Assembly: GCF_002288925.2 (NCBI RefSeq)
Contig: NW_022098026.1
Location: 23,788,039-23,852,038 of the forward strand
Direction of reading: 5' to 3'
Length of the DNA stretch: 64,000 nt
DNA from: Delphinapterus leucas
Taxonomy: Eukaryota; Chordata; Mammalia; Artiodactyla; Monodontidae
Below the pieces are notes generated by a model. It worked only from the letters and a program-made list of their open reading frames with translations, was not told the DNA's origin and did no database searches. Below, piece after piece: positions 44,006 to 55,414 of the stretch (position 1 is the stretch's first letter; each line of letters starts with the position of its first letter). Both the position numbers and the translations under genes were made by a program.

Positions 44006-44611
44006 CTACTTGGAAATGCACTGATACCCTCACCCCTCCAACCACGAACTATAAGCTATGAAAGGAAAATGGTCCACTCCCCAAACTGGGGCTAGGTCTC
44101 CACATCTCCACGTGGCTATTCTGCCTTCTCTGTACCACAGTACTGGGTGACAACCAAAGTCAGAGAATGTGGACAAGAACCAGGAAGAATCCTGAGTGAT
44201 TCAGAGAACAGCTGCTATAATTGTCTGGTCAGAAGTACACATGGGTAGCTGTGGCAGGAAGAAATCTGCTGAGCTCTGGGTCAGATGGTCAAAGGGACAG
44301 CGATGGAGGGTAGTGTTTGGTGCTGGGCGGTCTCTTCTCTGTGAGGCCCAGGCAAACAGTGAAGGCTCAGGCTTGGATGATCAGAGCACCAAAAATTTTT
44401 TTAGAGTTTCTGCCTCAGCCAAGACTCAGCTGAATAAGGACGTGGATCAGGTAGCAGCTCAGAGCTCTCTGGTTGATCCATCTTGTGAGGCTTTAGGATA
44501 AATCCAGGTCTTGCCAGACCCTCTAAAGGGTGGGGGAGCCATATTCTTCAAAAATAGTGGATCCAGAGTCTGTTGAACTTAATAGACTGGCCCTCATCCA
44601 TCAAAAAGGAC

Positions 44612-44614
<3 letters not shown>

Positions 44615-44649
<35 letters not shown>

Positions 44650-44663
44650 CAAAAAAAAAAAAA
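44615..44663. repeat. 33-nt poly-C tract followed by GGC and 13 A
   Basis: Thirty-three consecutive C (44615-44647), then GGC, then 13 A (44651-44663). On the - strand this is a 33-G run. Homopolymer length in an assembly is often unreliable. Confidence 0.85.
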
Positions 44664-44886
44664 GATTCTGTGACCGAGTTACTCCCTAGGGCAAGAACAT
44701 CAGGTCCTGGAAAAGGATACTGACATGTGGTACCAGAGATGGGTCAAAATGTCCTAAGGTAAAAATAGAATCAATGTGCTTTGAACTTCAAACCCAGTGG
44801 AAAATCATGCAGCTAGAGGGCAGTGTTGTTGGTACTTCTTTACATCTAAACCAGTGTCTGAAAAGATTTCAATCAACAAAGGGAGC

Positions 44887-45414
44887 TATTCAACCTAAAT
44901 GTCCATCAACAGAAGAATGGATAAAGAAGATGTGGTACATATATACATTGGAATATTACTCAGCCATAATAAAAAGGAACGAAAATTGTGCAATTTGCAG
45001 AGACGTGCATAGACCTAGAGACTCAGAGTGAAGTCAGAAAAACAAATATATAACATCACTTATATGTGGAATCTAGAAAAACGATACAGATGAATTTAGT
45101 TGCAAAGCAGAAATAGAGACACAGACATAGAGAATGGACTTATGGATAAAAGGCGGGGAGGGGGGAAGGGATGAATTGGGAGACTGGGATTGACATATAT
45201 ACACTATTGATACTATGTATAAAATAGATAACTAGTGAGAACCTACTGTATAGCATGGGGAACTCTACTCAATGCCCTGCAGTGACCTAAACGGAAAGGA
45301 AATCCAGAAAAGAGGGGATACATGTACACGTATAGCTGATTCACTTTGCTGTACAGCAGAAACTAACACAACATTGTAAAACAACTATACTCCAATAAAA
45401 CTTAATTAAAAAAA
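44887..45414 (+). mobile_element. L1 3'-end insertion with target-site duplication
   Basis: A 5'-truncated L1 holds the end of ORF2 (the reading PKCPSTEEWIKKMWYIYTLE is recognisable) plus 3'UTR ('GATTCACTTTGCTGTACAGC', 'CTATACTCCAATAAAACTT'). An exact 12-bp duplication, AACAAAGGGAGC, flanks it at 44875-44886 and 45415-45426. Confidence 0.94.
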
Positions 45415-45569
45415 AACAAAGGGAGCATCTTTTTATGATTGGTCTTATTCAATGATTGGTCTTCCTCACTATTCTGTGAGGCAAGTGCTACACTTCCCTC
45501 ACAGAAATACTAGAGATAAGCAAAAAGAAAAATTATTCATTAGCGTACCATCTGGAGACACTTGGTGTA

Positions 45570-45975
45570 AACATTTGTATTTATATCCTTCCAGATATTT
45601 TTCTAAATATTCCCCCAAATTAATGTCTAATGTACATGGTTTTACAATCTGATTCTTTAACTTAAAATTGTATCCCAACATTTTTCCATCTCAGGAAGTA
45701 TTATTCTACAACACGACTTTTCATGGCTGTATAATTCATTGTATTGAAGCCCCCAGTGAACATTTAAGTTGTTCCAGATTGTTGCTACAATAACCAACAC
45801 TGCAACATTTAATGATGCTGCTAAATCTTTGCACATGATTTATTTCCTTCGACTAAATGCCTAAAACTGTAATTACTGGGTCAAAAACTACATAACACTT
45901 GAGGTCCTTTTTATAGGTGTTACTAACCATTCACTGGGAAGCTTGTACCAATTTATACTCCATCAGCTGCAGATA
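45570..45975 (-). repeat. L1M fragment
   Basis: Old L1 3' region in reverse orientation: GTATCCCAACATTTTTCCAT, 'TTTAAGTTGTTCCAGATTG', 'ACTGGGTCAAAAACTACATA'. Confidence 0.65.
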
Positions 45976-46243
45976 AGGGAGCCCATTTTGTGTGTCTTTA
46001 CATGCAATGGATTTTGTCATTTAAAAAAACCTTTGAAGTCATCACTTATTTTATAAAAACAGCCACATCCCTAAAAAGCAAGATCATTCCTGCCAAGGAG
46101 TGTACTTGAGTCACTAGAATATTAGTCTAGTTAGTCTGAAACCATTTAATTTCTGTCCTTGTGCCTGACGCAGCTTTTCTACCCACTGGTGTCTTAGGAA
46201 AGAAAATAGTAAAGGAGAACTTAAAGGAAGAGAAAAAACATAC

Positions 46244-46380
46244 AAATTCTCCTATCTCTGCAGACACTGAAGAGGCCGGTGCTCCAGTCCCCACCAGTCT
46301 GGACAATCGTTGTGACTGTGGTCCTGCCACTGGCTCCCCGGACAGGCTGCTTCACCACAGCCTGGGCTGGTGCATGGCTC
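46244..46380 (-). CDS. PLAC8L1: PLAC8L1 exon 2
   Basis: This 137-nt exon on the - strand has acceptor GACTCTCCAG before 46380 (phase 2) and donor AATTT|GTATGT after 46244 (phase 1). It completes the Arg codon split from exon 1 and encodes SHAPAQAVVKQPVRGASGRT, then 'TVTTIVQTGGDWSTGLFSVC' and 'RDRRI', ending one base into a Cys codon. The DWSTGLFSVC segment begins the PLAC8 domain, corresponding to the W-x-T-G-L-x-x-C start in cornifelin. The preceding residues form a basic linker. A 99-codon + strand frame (46161-46460) over this exon is its antisense shadow. Confidence 0.94.
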
Positions 46381-46649
46381 CTGGAGAGTCAAGGATGGTG
46401 ATTAACTTGGAAACAAAGAAGATGGTTCAGAAGGATAATCATCAAGCCAAGACACAGTGATAAAGAGCTGGGACCCAGTGATGCCCAGTGGCTCTTATTT
46501 CATAGCCCAAGCTGACTTCACCATCTCCCTCCCTCCTCCTCCATCGTACCTTCTCTGATTTTTTGCCCCATTTCTATTAGTGGCATTATTATTCCAAGCT
46601 CTGTCCCTCAGACTCAATGTCAAGTCTACTTCCTCAGTGTTTCTCAGTG

Positions 46650-46835
46650 TTTAATAATAAATTCACAAATTTGGAACCAAGAGTGCTCAGTTCAAGCCCC
46701 AGCATGCCGCTTCCTGGAAGCCTGACCTTGGTTAAGTGGCTTAACCTCTGTTTTGTTTGTTCAAATTTAAGATGAAAAAACTACCTCACAGGGTTATTAT
46801 GTGGACTGAAGGACAGGTAACTTGTTTATTGTGCA
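46650..46835 (+). repeat. MIR SINE
   Basis: MIR landmarks: CAGTTCAAGCCCCAGCATGC, 'GACCTTGGTTAAGTGGCTTA', 'CTACCTCACAGGGTTATTAT'. Confidence 0.82.
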
Positions 46836-47724
46836 CACAGCCTGTGTAACAATGTGACCCTGAGTGAGGCTGTATGCAAGGATTTTGAAACTTTGTTGAA
46901 AAGACAAAGGAATTGGACTGAATGGTACATCTAAATCTGGACGAGGCTACTGAAGTGGGACAGGTAGTATCATTTAAATGAATAACCCAGACTTCAGAAT
47001 ATATCTTGATATCAAACCACTATATGGTTGTCCTCGTGCAGCCACATAGTACAACTCTGGTTCGATTTTCCCTGAAGGGCATAGATATTCCACTCAGTCA
47101 TTCTGAAATAGAAATACAGGCCCAGGGGGTGGGCTTCAAAAGTGAGGTGAGAAAAAAACTTCCTTCTCTTTCTGGGGCTGAAAGTTAGATTTGCCTGAAT
47201 GCCTACCATGGGGATACCTGGAGTGAGTCCTATAGTGAAGGGTAAGCTGTTATGTAGCCTCATGGAAGGGGCATGTCAAGAGTGGGATAGAGGGGCCCGA
47301 GAATGAGAATGAGTCTCAGCCTGTACATAGTAGCAGTTATTCTGTTTGGGGCTACCCTTTTAGCAAGCTTCATTAAGAGTTTTGTACCTGGTCTTTGATG
47401 TGTTATGAGGAAATAAAGAGCTTGCCTCATACTTGAGAGAAAATAAAAAGACAGCAGTATTTCTTCCTGTAACAGCTGTTGTTACAGTAATAGTCACCAA
47501 AGTTCTGCACCTGGGACACCTGGGACACAAAACCTAGAGGCCAGAGTAGAATACTCCTGAGCATCCTTAAGGCAACACCCTGTGGGCATCTTGGAAACAG
47601 CTGTGGAGCCCTTTGAGAACCTCTGATTTGGGACATTAAATCCAATGGAATTTCAAGTTATCATAATATGGGGAGCTCTGTTCTTGTTATTAGGATCACA
47701 TCTCTTTTTCATTCCACCAATACT

Positions 47725-47925
47725 ACCCACACCCTCCCAAACCTGACAGCACATTGGCTTGTTAAAAAAACAAATTCCCAAGCCTCACCCCAGACCACTG
47801 TACAGGACTCCAGGGATGAGGTATAGAAATCAGTGTCCCTAATAAAGTTCCAAGGCAATGCCCACGTAGTCATCCTGATAACAGCCTGAAACCTGATACG
47901 GGTGGACTTGGAGACCACTGATGAT
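47725..47925 (+). repeat. MER5-like hAT DNA transposon fragment
   Basis: Segments ATTGGCTTGTTAAAAAAACA, 'TTCCCAAGCCTCACCCCAGA' and 'CTTGGAGACCACTGATG' follow the order of MER5/MER20-type elements. Confidence 0.55.
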
Positions 47926-48299
47926 CACTGCAATGGCTTCTGCATCTCCTACCAGGTAGGTGGCGATGTCAATGTAACAGAGATGGCAAGGAAAATAGAA
48001 TAGGAGGTAAGGCAGAAGGGAAGAGGATGCTGGGAGCACAGCCAAGCTACAGTGCCAGTGAGACATGAGGGGCATCCCAGCCAACAGCTGGGAATGCTGC
48101 ACAAGAGCTTGGAAGAGCGAGTAGAGTTGGGAGTGACCTATCCAGAAGTGTGAAAGTAGAGCTATGAAACATCCCCACCCTTTTATCCATTTGGCATTAT
48201 AGACAATATGTAGGGTCTAACAAGCTTTTCAAGAACCTATCAAAGCGTTTGAGACCTGGAAAAAAGTATTGGCTACAAAATATAAAAACTGCAAAGTTG

Positions 48300-48503
48300 G
48301 GGCTTCCCTGGTGGCGCAGTGGTTGAGAGTCCGCCTGCCGATGCAGGGGACACGGGTTCGTGCCCCTGTCTGGGAAAATCCCACATGCCGCAGAGCGGCT
48401 GGGCCCGTGAGCCATGGCCGCTGAGCCTGTGCGTCTGGAGCCTGTGCTCCGCAACGGGAGAGGCCACAACAGTGAGAGGCCCACATACCGCCAGAAAAAA
48501 AAA
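48300..48503 (+). mobile_element. CHR-family tRNA-derived SINE (short form)
   Basis: It starts GGGCTTCCCTGGTGGCGCAG and ends in poly(A). The 16-bp target duplication AAAAACTGCAAAGTTG (48284-48299) recurs as AAAAACTGCGAAGTTG (48504-48519) with one mismatch. Confidence 0.95.
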
Positions 48504-48839
48504 AAAAACTGCGAAGTTGAAATTAGTTAATGCTCAATTAAACACAAAAACCTAGCATGATACCTGTCACATGAATGTCCAATTTGGAATTCACACATAT
48601 TTTATTACATTTGAAAACAAATTACAATTCTCTCATTTTGAAAAAACAAAAAACAAAAAAACCCAAGAATGAATGACTGCTGAGAAGCAGCAGCTAATCA
48701 TAAATTAAATTACTCAAAGCCAAATAATTTCAAAAGCAAAATTATTAAAAGCCTTTCACTTAGTATACAGAAAAGAAAAAGGATATAACATAGGTATGGG
48801 TGCATGTTAATATATTTGCTATGATGTGGGCTAAAGCTT

Positions 48840-49185
48840 ACTGCTATGGATTGAATTGTGTCTCCCCAAATTCATATGTTGAAGATCTAGCTCCCAATGT
48901 GACTGTATTTGGAGGTAGGGCTTCAAGGAGATAATTAAGGTTAAATAAAGAATAGGGGTAGGATCCTGGTCCAATAGGACTGCTGGCCTTATAATAAGGG
49001 AAAAGCCATGTAAACACTCAGAGAGAAGGCTGCAAACCAAGAAGAGTCCTCACCAGAACTGGACCATGATGGCACCCTGATTTTGGACTTCCAGCCTCCA
49101 GAACTGTGAGAAAATAAGTATCTCTTCCGTAAGCTACACTGTCTGTGGTATTTTTTTATGAAATTCTGGGCAGACTAAGACACCT
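48840..49185 (+). mobile_element. MLT1-type LTR (ERVL-MaLR)
   Basis: It follows the MLT1 pattern: GCTATGGATTGAATTGTGTC, 'CAAATTCATATGTTGAAGAT', 'AATGTGACTGTATTTGGAGG', 'CCAATAGGACTGCTGGCCTT', 'CTTCCAGCCTCCAGAACTGT'. It is a solitary, non-coding ancient LTR relic with no gag or pol alongside. Confidence 0.88.
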
Positions 49186-49239
49186 ATGAAGACTTCAGAT
49201 TGGTCCTGAAGAAACTACCTCTGTACATATCTTCTCTCC

Positions 49240-49368
49240 TCTACTTCCATGTGAACTCCTTGAGGTCAGGGGGCACCTGCTGCTTCTCCCTGTATCCCCA
49301 GAATCCAGTGCACTCCTTGAGAACTAGTGGGTGCACAACAACTGTTGAATTGGATTAAACTCAATTCA
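49240..49368 (+). repeat. L2 3'-end fragment
   Basis: L2 landmarks: ATGTGAACTCCTTGAGGTCA, 'TGTATCCCCAGAATCCAGTG', 'ACAACAACTGTTGAATTGGA'. Confidence 0.8.
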
Positions 49369-49984
49369 CACATCTCTTCCATTATATCTGAGTCCTCCTC
49401 AAATCTAGCTACAGATTATGTGACCTTAACCATGTTTCATTCTCTAGTAAAGGCACAACTCTCAGGTCTGAATTGATTACATAAAAACATCAAGAGTTTT
49501 TATTGAGAGTAGCCTAAAATCTTCTTGCATGCCTCCACATAACCCAGGGCATTTACCTCTCAATGTGATCCCTGCAAGTTGGGACTTCCATTATTACACT
49601 AAGAGTTTCCAGCAATTTTAGTAAAGGAGTTTCTTAGCGCTGAGCCCCTAGATTAGATTTTCCCCTGAAACGCACTTATAGCTTGGAGCCCTAGAAGAGA
49701 ATTTTCTGCTTCTATCTCAGTATTATATGTGTAACACCTATTATGGCAAGGAAGCCTGTCCTCTAGCTATTGCAAATCAAATAACTAAGAGGGTAGCTTT
49801 TCCTTGGTGGGGGAAAAAAGGGGGTTTTTGTGTGTGTGTTTGCCTAATTTTGAACTCAAGAACTGTATTATTTTCTTTCCTTAATACTCTGAATCTTTGG
49901 TGATTTTTATATTAAAATGTTTGAATTGACATTCATTAGCTAAAACATTTCAGTTCAAGATTATAGCTCATGTGTCAAAATTAA

Positions 49985-50050
49985 AATAACAAGCACAGCT
50001 ACCCTTCACTGAGTACCTGCTATGTGCCAGGCACTTAGTAGTTCCTTTAA
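49985..50050 (-). repeat. MIR SINE fragment
   Basis: A short reverse-complement MIR tail: CACTGAGTACCTGCTATGTG, 'CCAGGCACTTAG'. Confidence 0.6.
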
Positions 50051-50274
50051 GAACTGAATAATTATTCAGGGGCTGCTATAGGTGTCAGACTAAAGTAGCT
50101 ATTGCAGCTTCCTACATAGCTTTTAGCTCTGTATATTACTCTAGATAGATAGAATCTTACACTACCAGTAATAAGAATGAGTTTGGAAGCAGTGGGTGAA
50201 GCTGATGGTCACAGTTTCTAAATCAGAGTAGCTATCCATTTGCCATCAAATTCAGCAACTTCTTCATTTAGTGT

Positions 50275-50505
50275 AAAGAGGACAGAGCTTCGATTCAGGC
50301 ACACTAAAGTACAAATGTGGCTCAGCTGCATTCTAGTTGTTTGACCCTGTAAAATACAACTTGTCCCAGTCCTCAGCTCTGGTCTCCTCTTCCATAAAAT
50401 TGGATTTAAACTATCGCGCCTCCATAGTCGCCCTGAGGATTAAACAAGATTATGTACTTGGCATATAGTAGGCATGCAGTTGATGGCAGCTACCGTTATT
50501 ATTTA
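50275..50505 (+). repeat. MIR SINE
   Basis: MIR-like: GGCTCAGCTGCATTCTAGTT, 'CTGGTCTCCTCTTCCATAAA', 'GGCATATAGTAGGCATGCAG'. Confidence 0.75.
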
Positions 50506-51368
50506 AATTAAGGATCTTGCACATACCCTAGGGCATCCTGAACACTTTTCTCAGAAACGAAGAGCAGAGGGAGGAGATTGGGGGCAGTTTCTCAGTTGTC
50601 ATATGTGCTACCCAAATACCTTAAAATTCAATCAGGGTGACTGATCATCCCAGTTTGCCCTGGCCTAAGGGATTTTCCAGGATGGAAAACTTTCAGTGTT
50701 AAAATTAGAACAGTCCCAGACAAACCAAGAGGGTTGGTCACCATAAAGGAGAGAAGCAGAGAGAGGCTTCAACTGGTGGGAGACAGAGGACTCACTGCAG
50801 TCATTCTAGTTATCAGCTCCTACCAAACAACGGATGGGACACACAGCCTTCCCCTTTTTCAGCCTTACCCTAACCTTCACCTCTTCTAGCAGCTAAACAC
50901 ATTCCCCACTGCATGTTCCCACACACCTGGTGCTTCAGCCTGGGGGGGTTTCATGTCACCCTCTACTTTAATGAAACTTGCAGTACTAAGAGTTTGTTCT
51001 GCCTTCCACTGAGGCCTCCTTGATGAACCATTTCAAACTCTTAACTGAAGTCAAAACTCTTGAGTTTTGGTTTCAAAAGGGTGGAAATTAATGGCAGCCA
51101 CCAGAAATAAAGTTTCACTTGGTCAGGGTGCAACATTTCCAGTTAAGAATAGAGACACCTTTCCATCCAAGCCAGCTCTTTTCTTTTCACCAGCCAAGCA
51201 AGGCCAGAAGGAAATAATCAGTTGCCTCCTTTTCAAGCACACATGGGAAATGACAGCAGCTTTCTTCCTGAGCCCAGTTTTCTTTTTCCTGGCTCCTTAC
51301 AGGAGGATATTGATTTGATATTCCAACCAAAGAGCAAAAGCTGGGGGTAAAATCACCCTATTCCCTAC

Positions 51369-51493
51369 CTCAAGCTGGAAATAAAATGTTGTGCATCTTC
51401 AGATGATATGAGTGAAAGCAACAGAGGTGAGTGTGTGTTGAGGAAGGAAATATCCTCAGGAAACTCAGAGAAGTAATTTCCAAACCAATTCAT
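51369..51493 (-). CDS. PLAC8L1: PLAC8L1 exon 1 (start codon)
   Basis: ATG is at 51493-51491 on the - strand and the donor TTGAG|GTAGGG follows 51369. The exon gives 41 codons plus two bases (phase 2), matching exon 2. It encodes MNWFGNYFSEFPEDISFLNT and then 'HSPLLLSLISSEDAQHFIS', which I recognise as the PLAC8L1 N-terminus, upstream of the Cys-rich domain. The start context has A at -3. The same frame stays open upstream to further ATGs at 51628 and 51649. I chose 51493 because it matches the remembered family N-terminus and gives a 179-residue product, close to the human length. No CpG island or convincing TATA box lies upstream. Confidence 0.9.
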
Positions 51494-52589
51494 AGTTAAT
51501 AGGTATTTTCTTGTCACTGGGGATATCCTTTTCCCTTCAACAATAAGCTGACTGATTCTAAACTTAGGTTCAATCCAAAATGAAACATCTAAAGAATGTT
51601 GCCTTGATATTCTGGAACCTGAGGTCATAGCAGTGTAACTGGCAGACATCTTATTTCTTTAAAGACAGGTACACAGTTAACTGTGGGCATGTCCGTCTTA
51701 CTAACCTGAAGGGAGATACTGCTTAAGATATAGTGTAAGTTAAATAAAAAGAAAACTACCCTTTGGTGGAAAAATACCTTTGCTTTAAGAGATAACTCTA
51801 GCAAACATTTATCTAGCTAAGTGTCACCTGACCTTCCCTTAGGGGACTCAAAAGGCTACAGGTTTCCGCCATGCCTTGTAACTGAGAAGTAGTGGGGGCC
51901 TCTCATCATCCCCAGGGCTGCTGGTCCAATTCAGCAAGAGGGTATGAGTCCCACAAATAACCTGAAAACAGAGACAGAAAGAAAGGTCTTGCAGCACAGA
52001 TATCGTGCTTGAGACCACCTAATAAAAGATGGTTTCCTAAAGTTTAAGCTACGCTAAGTTGTCCCAAGTCTCTAAGGATTTTTACAACTTCTAGAAATCT
52101 CCTACTCTTCCATGGACTTCATTGAGCATGCCGGCAAAGTGTTGCTACTTCTTCCCTACACAGCCCAAATGGAATCTGGTGAACAAAGCAGGGCTTGGCT
52201 GGTGATCGCCTCCCTACTGCTCTGAATCTTCAGGGTCTTAGGAGCCTCTGAAGTATGTCTCTAGAGCATGTCTTATAGAGGCACAGACACCAGAAACACT
52301 AGGAAAATGTTCCTAGAGAAATAAAATTAGAGAAAATTGCACATTGAGGGGAGGGGTCTGTAATAAAAATTCAATGTTATTTATACTAGAAAGACAACAG
52401 GCGGAAATTGCCAACTCTACTATATATTCTCATCAGACCCATAGAGAATGATTGTTTACGGTTCTGAACTTCAAAGCATTTACTTGAACAGGGTTGTCAG
52501 CAAAAGCCTATATAATACCACCCAAATCAAGATCCTTCAGATACAGCTTCATAATTGCCTTCACTCACTAGGTTCTGGACAACTCTCAT

Positions 52590-52728
52590 TGTCTTCTTAA
52601 GGATGCATCCCACATGAAGGACAGCCATGTTTCTTCTGCTTACCACTCTATTCCAAGTGCTTAACACAGTGTTTGAAACACTGTTAATAAGCACTCAATA
52701 AGCTGTTGAATAAACGTGCTATATATGA
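52590..52728 (+). repeat. L2 3' end
   Basis: L2 tail: CCAAGTGCTTAACACAGTGT, 'AAGCACTCAATAAGCTGTTG', 'AATAAACG'. Confidence 0.8.
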
Positions 52729-53958
52729 AAATTCAAGTTTATAAGAATAACAGAAATTAAGTGATTACTAGCTTTGCAAAAAGATTTACAATAAGATTCC
52801 TCTGAAGAATGAGCAACCATTGCACATGTAAGCTGATTCCATATTTTAAAATTTCATTTGTGCCAACTTTTCTAATCAAACATCTATTGTATGAAGTGAC
52901 CAATCCATATGCCACACAGCGCTTTCACCTAAAAATAAATGAAAAAGAGAAAGAAGAAAAAGAAATGTTCTTCTTTATAGAAGAATGACAACTATTTATG
53001 GAAAAGAAATGGTAACTGAAACCCAGTCCCCTGAAACAGAGTCCCCTGATGAGTTTATGATTAACCACTCTATCCAAAACTTTCTCTTTCTTGTCCAGCC
53101 CCTCTTCCCCTCAGGACTGAGTAGTATCAAAGAAAAGGGGAGGCTGAAGTCGAGCAGGGCCTTGGAGGGCCCTCTCAGGTACAAAAGTCCCTCCATGTTC
53201 CCTGTTTCTTATTTGTAGAAAATGGCTTTAGTCTCCTAGGCCTTCCCCCTAAGTTCTAAAGGGCTAAGACTAAGGCAATTACTAATTAGGGAAGTGATGG
53301 AATGCAAAAATAAAGGAAAAACAAATAGTTCAGCAATAAAACAGAGGCTGAGCTCCTCCTAAAGGGATATACACACAATCTGATGCATATCTTCGAGTTG
53401 TTCCGAAGAAACTAAGACCGCCAACCTGGTAGAAGATGGTGACGATCTGCTGACCATAAGCACAGAAACCTCAGACTAGCTGGAACCAGAAAGTTGATGA
53501 TTAAGATTCCCAAAACATTAGCCTGTTACCTCACCACCAACCAATCAGAAGAAAGTCCAGGAGCTACAACCCTCACCCCAAATGTTGCCTTTAAAAACTC
53601 ATACTTGAAAGCCATCAGGGAGTTACGGTCTTTTGAGCACAAGCTGCCTGCCCATTATCCTTGCTTGGCACCCCGCAAATAAATGCTGCACTTTCCTTCA
53701 CCACAACCCAGGGTCAGTAGCTTGGCTTTGCTGTGCATCAGGTAAGCAAACCCAAGTCTGGTTTGGTAATAATTTTCGCATTAGAAAATCACCATTTTGC
53801 ACAGTTTCCAACATAATTTATTCAGGAAAGGATCGGGGGTAATAAAACCATTAGGTAAAAAATTGGGAACAGGACATTTGCAAGGTGCTAAAACATCCTC
53901 TACAGATTTCTAATTGTAAAAGAAATAACGGATCTTAACTCTGGAGAAATACTCAAAA

Positions 53959-54116
53959 TGTATTTTTACAATGGAAAGTCCTGAGAGTGTTTTTTTTAAA
54001 TGTATCTTTACAACAAAAACTCTGAAAGTGATTAAAAATATGTATCTTTATAATGGAAAGTTCTGCAAGTGATCAAAACGTATCTTTAAAAGGAAGAGTT
54101 TGAGAAATTATCAAAT
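53959..54116. repeat. Degenerate tandem repeat, about 40 bp x 4
   Basis: Four units start at 53959, 54001, 54041 and 54079, each opening with TGTAT(C/T)TTTA or CGTATCTTTA. Most continue with a GAAAG-T-CT-GA/CAAGTG-like stretch. Unit lengths are about 42, 40, 38 and 38. The surrounding sequence looks like old L1M. Confidence 0.85.
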
Positions 54117-54654
54117 TTAGCATCACTAAGAGTGGGACAAACTGATATTACGTATCTCTTGATATGGTACAACAGGAAGTAATGTTTAACCTAAATCTCT
54201 TTGTCTGTAGACCATGCTGTCCAACAGAAATAAAATGCGAGTCACATATGCAATTTAAAATTTTCCAGAAGCTACTTTTTAAAAAGTAAAACGAAACCGA
54301 TGAAATTAACTTTATTTTATTTAATCCAATTTATTCAAAATATTATTTCAGCATGTAATCAACATAAAATTGAGGTATTTTACATTCTCTTTGTCATAAT
54401 AAGTCTTTATTCTACGCTTTTACAGCACACGTCAGTGCAGACTACTCACATTTCAAGTCCTCTACAGACACATTTGGTTAAGTGGCTAAATTATTGGACA
54501 GCACAGCTCTAGACCTAACTCCAGTATAAGGAAAACAAGGGATACAACAAATCACCACTTAGTCCGCCAAAGTGAAAATGCAGTTAACTGCTCCTTTGTC
54601 ACATCCCTTAAGCCCTTAGGAGTAAGGACCGTGTCCTATCCTGTTTGTTTTTCA

Positions 54655-54679
54655 TGTGTGTGTGTGTGTGTGGGGGGGT
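54655..54679. repeat. (TG)n microsatellite with G run
   Basis: A TG dinucleotide run is followed by seven G. Confidence 0.9.
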
Positions 54680-55009
54680 GTTCCCTACCTTATAATCAAT
54701 TAAGCTTTAAGGAGAGCAGTGAGCAGTTAGAAAACTTAATTGATGCTGTAAGTCTTGGGTGGCATCTAAGTAGTTTCTAATACAGATGTGAAGTTATGTC
54801 CAAAGATATTAAGAAGAGAAAATAGCATAACAAAGTATCAGCTAACACTGAGAACTTACCTGAGCCAGGCACATAAGTATCTAGCAAACAGTCATCAGAA
54901 TGACTAAGTGAATGAATTTTTCAAGTGAAAAACAGAAAGACAAAACTACTACAAACTATAAAAGACATGAAGGAACATATCATCTCATTCCCACCTAAAA
55001 ATTTGCAGT

Positions 55010-55400
55010 GACTCTCTAGGTAATTAAATCAACTTCGAATTTCTGCCTGGAATCCAAGAATTGTTATAATAAGACCCAATTTACTTACCTGTTTCCAATT
55101 TCTCTCTCATTCCTCCAAGATAAACATTCCATTCCCAGCATTATCTCCCAAACAAGCCATGCATTTGCTTTCACCTCCTAGCCCTTATCCACACCTGGTT
55201 CTAAAAGCTTGGAATGCGGCCCTGCTCTCCTAGCTGCTGCTCCAATCCTAATCATCCTTCACGGCACACCTCATCTGTGAAGTCTTATCTGACTCAAGTC
55301 CATAGAAACTTCTCCCTCTTCTGACCTAACAGCCCTGACATCGCTGGCCTTGGTCAAATACATTCTTGTTTCCCATGCATGCATTCCTTGTTTAATAAGT
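55010..55400 (+). repeat. L2 fragment, left part
   Basis: L2-like: TGCCTGGAATCCAAGAATTG, 'TGGAATGCGGCCCTGCTCTC', 'TTCACGGCACACCTCATCTG', 'TGTGAAGTCTTATCTGACTC'. It is followed by a MIR and then more L2. Confidence 0.75.
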
Positions 55401-55414
55401 ATGCTGCAATGGGC

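Larger units (their letters stand above)
29121..46243 (-). other. PLAC8L1: PLAC8L1 intron 2
   Basis: This 17.1-kb intron (donor GTATGT, acceptor TTGACAG) is largely repeats: nested L1s, two SINEs in tandem, L2, MIR, L1M and a poly-C tract, listed separately. Stretches without a named feature are 29130-29770, 30800-31800, 41890-43280 and 44010-44600. The large L1 at 32.6-38.7 kb lies in the same orientation as the gene. Confidence 0.9.
46381..51368 (-). other. PLAC8L1: PLAC8L1 intron 1
   Basis: This 5.0-kb GT-AG intron (donor GTAGGG, acceptor CTCCAG) contains MIR, MER5-like, CHR SINE, MLT1 LTR and L2 fragments, listed separately. 46850-47640 and 50520-51360 hold nothing I can name. Confidence 0.9.

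Noticed and set aside
46161..46460. 99-codon + strand open frame
   Set aside because: It is the antisense shadow of PLAC8L1 exon 2.
48840..49185. Possible retroviral coding remnant
   Set aside because: Only LTR sequence of MLT1 type is present. No gag, pol or env similarity was seen beside it.
53959..54116. CRISPR-like array of spaced repeats
   Set aside because: The units are contiguous and degenerate with no unique spacers, and the genome is a mammal's.
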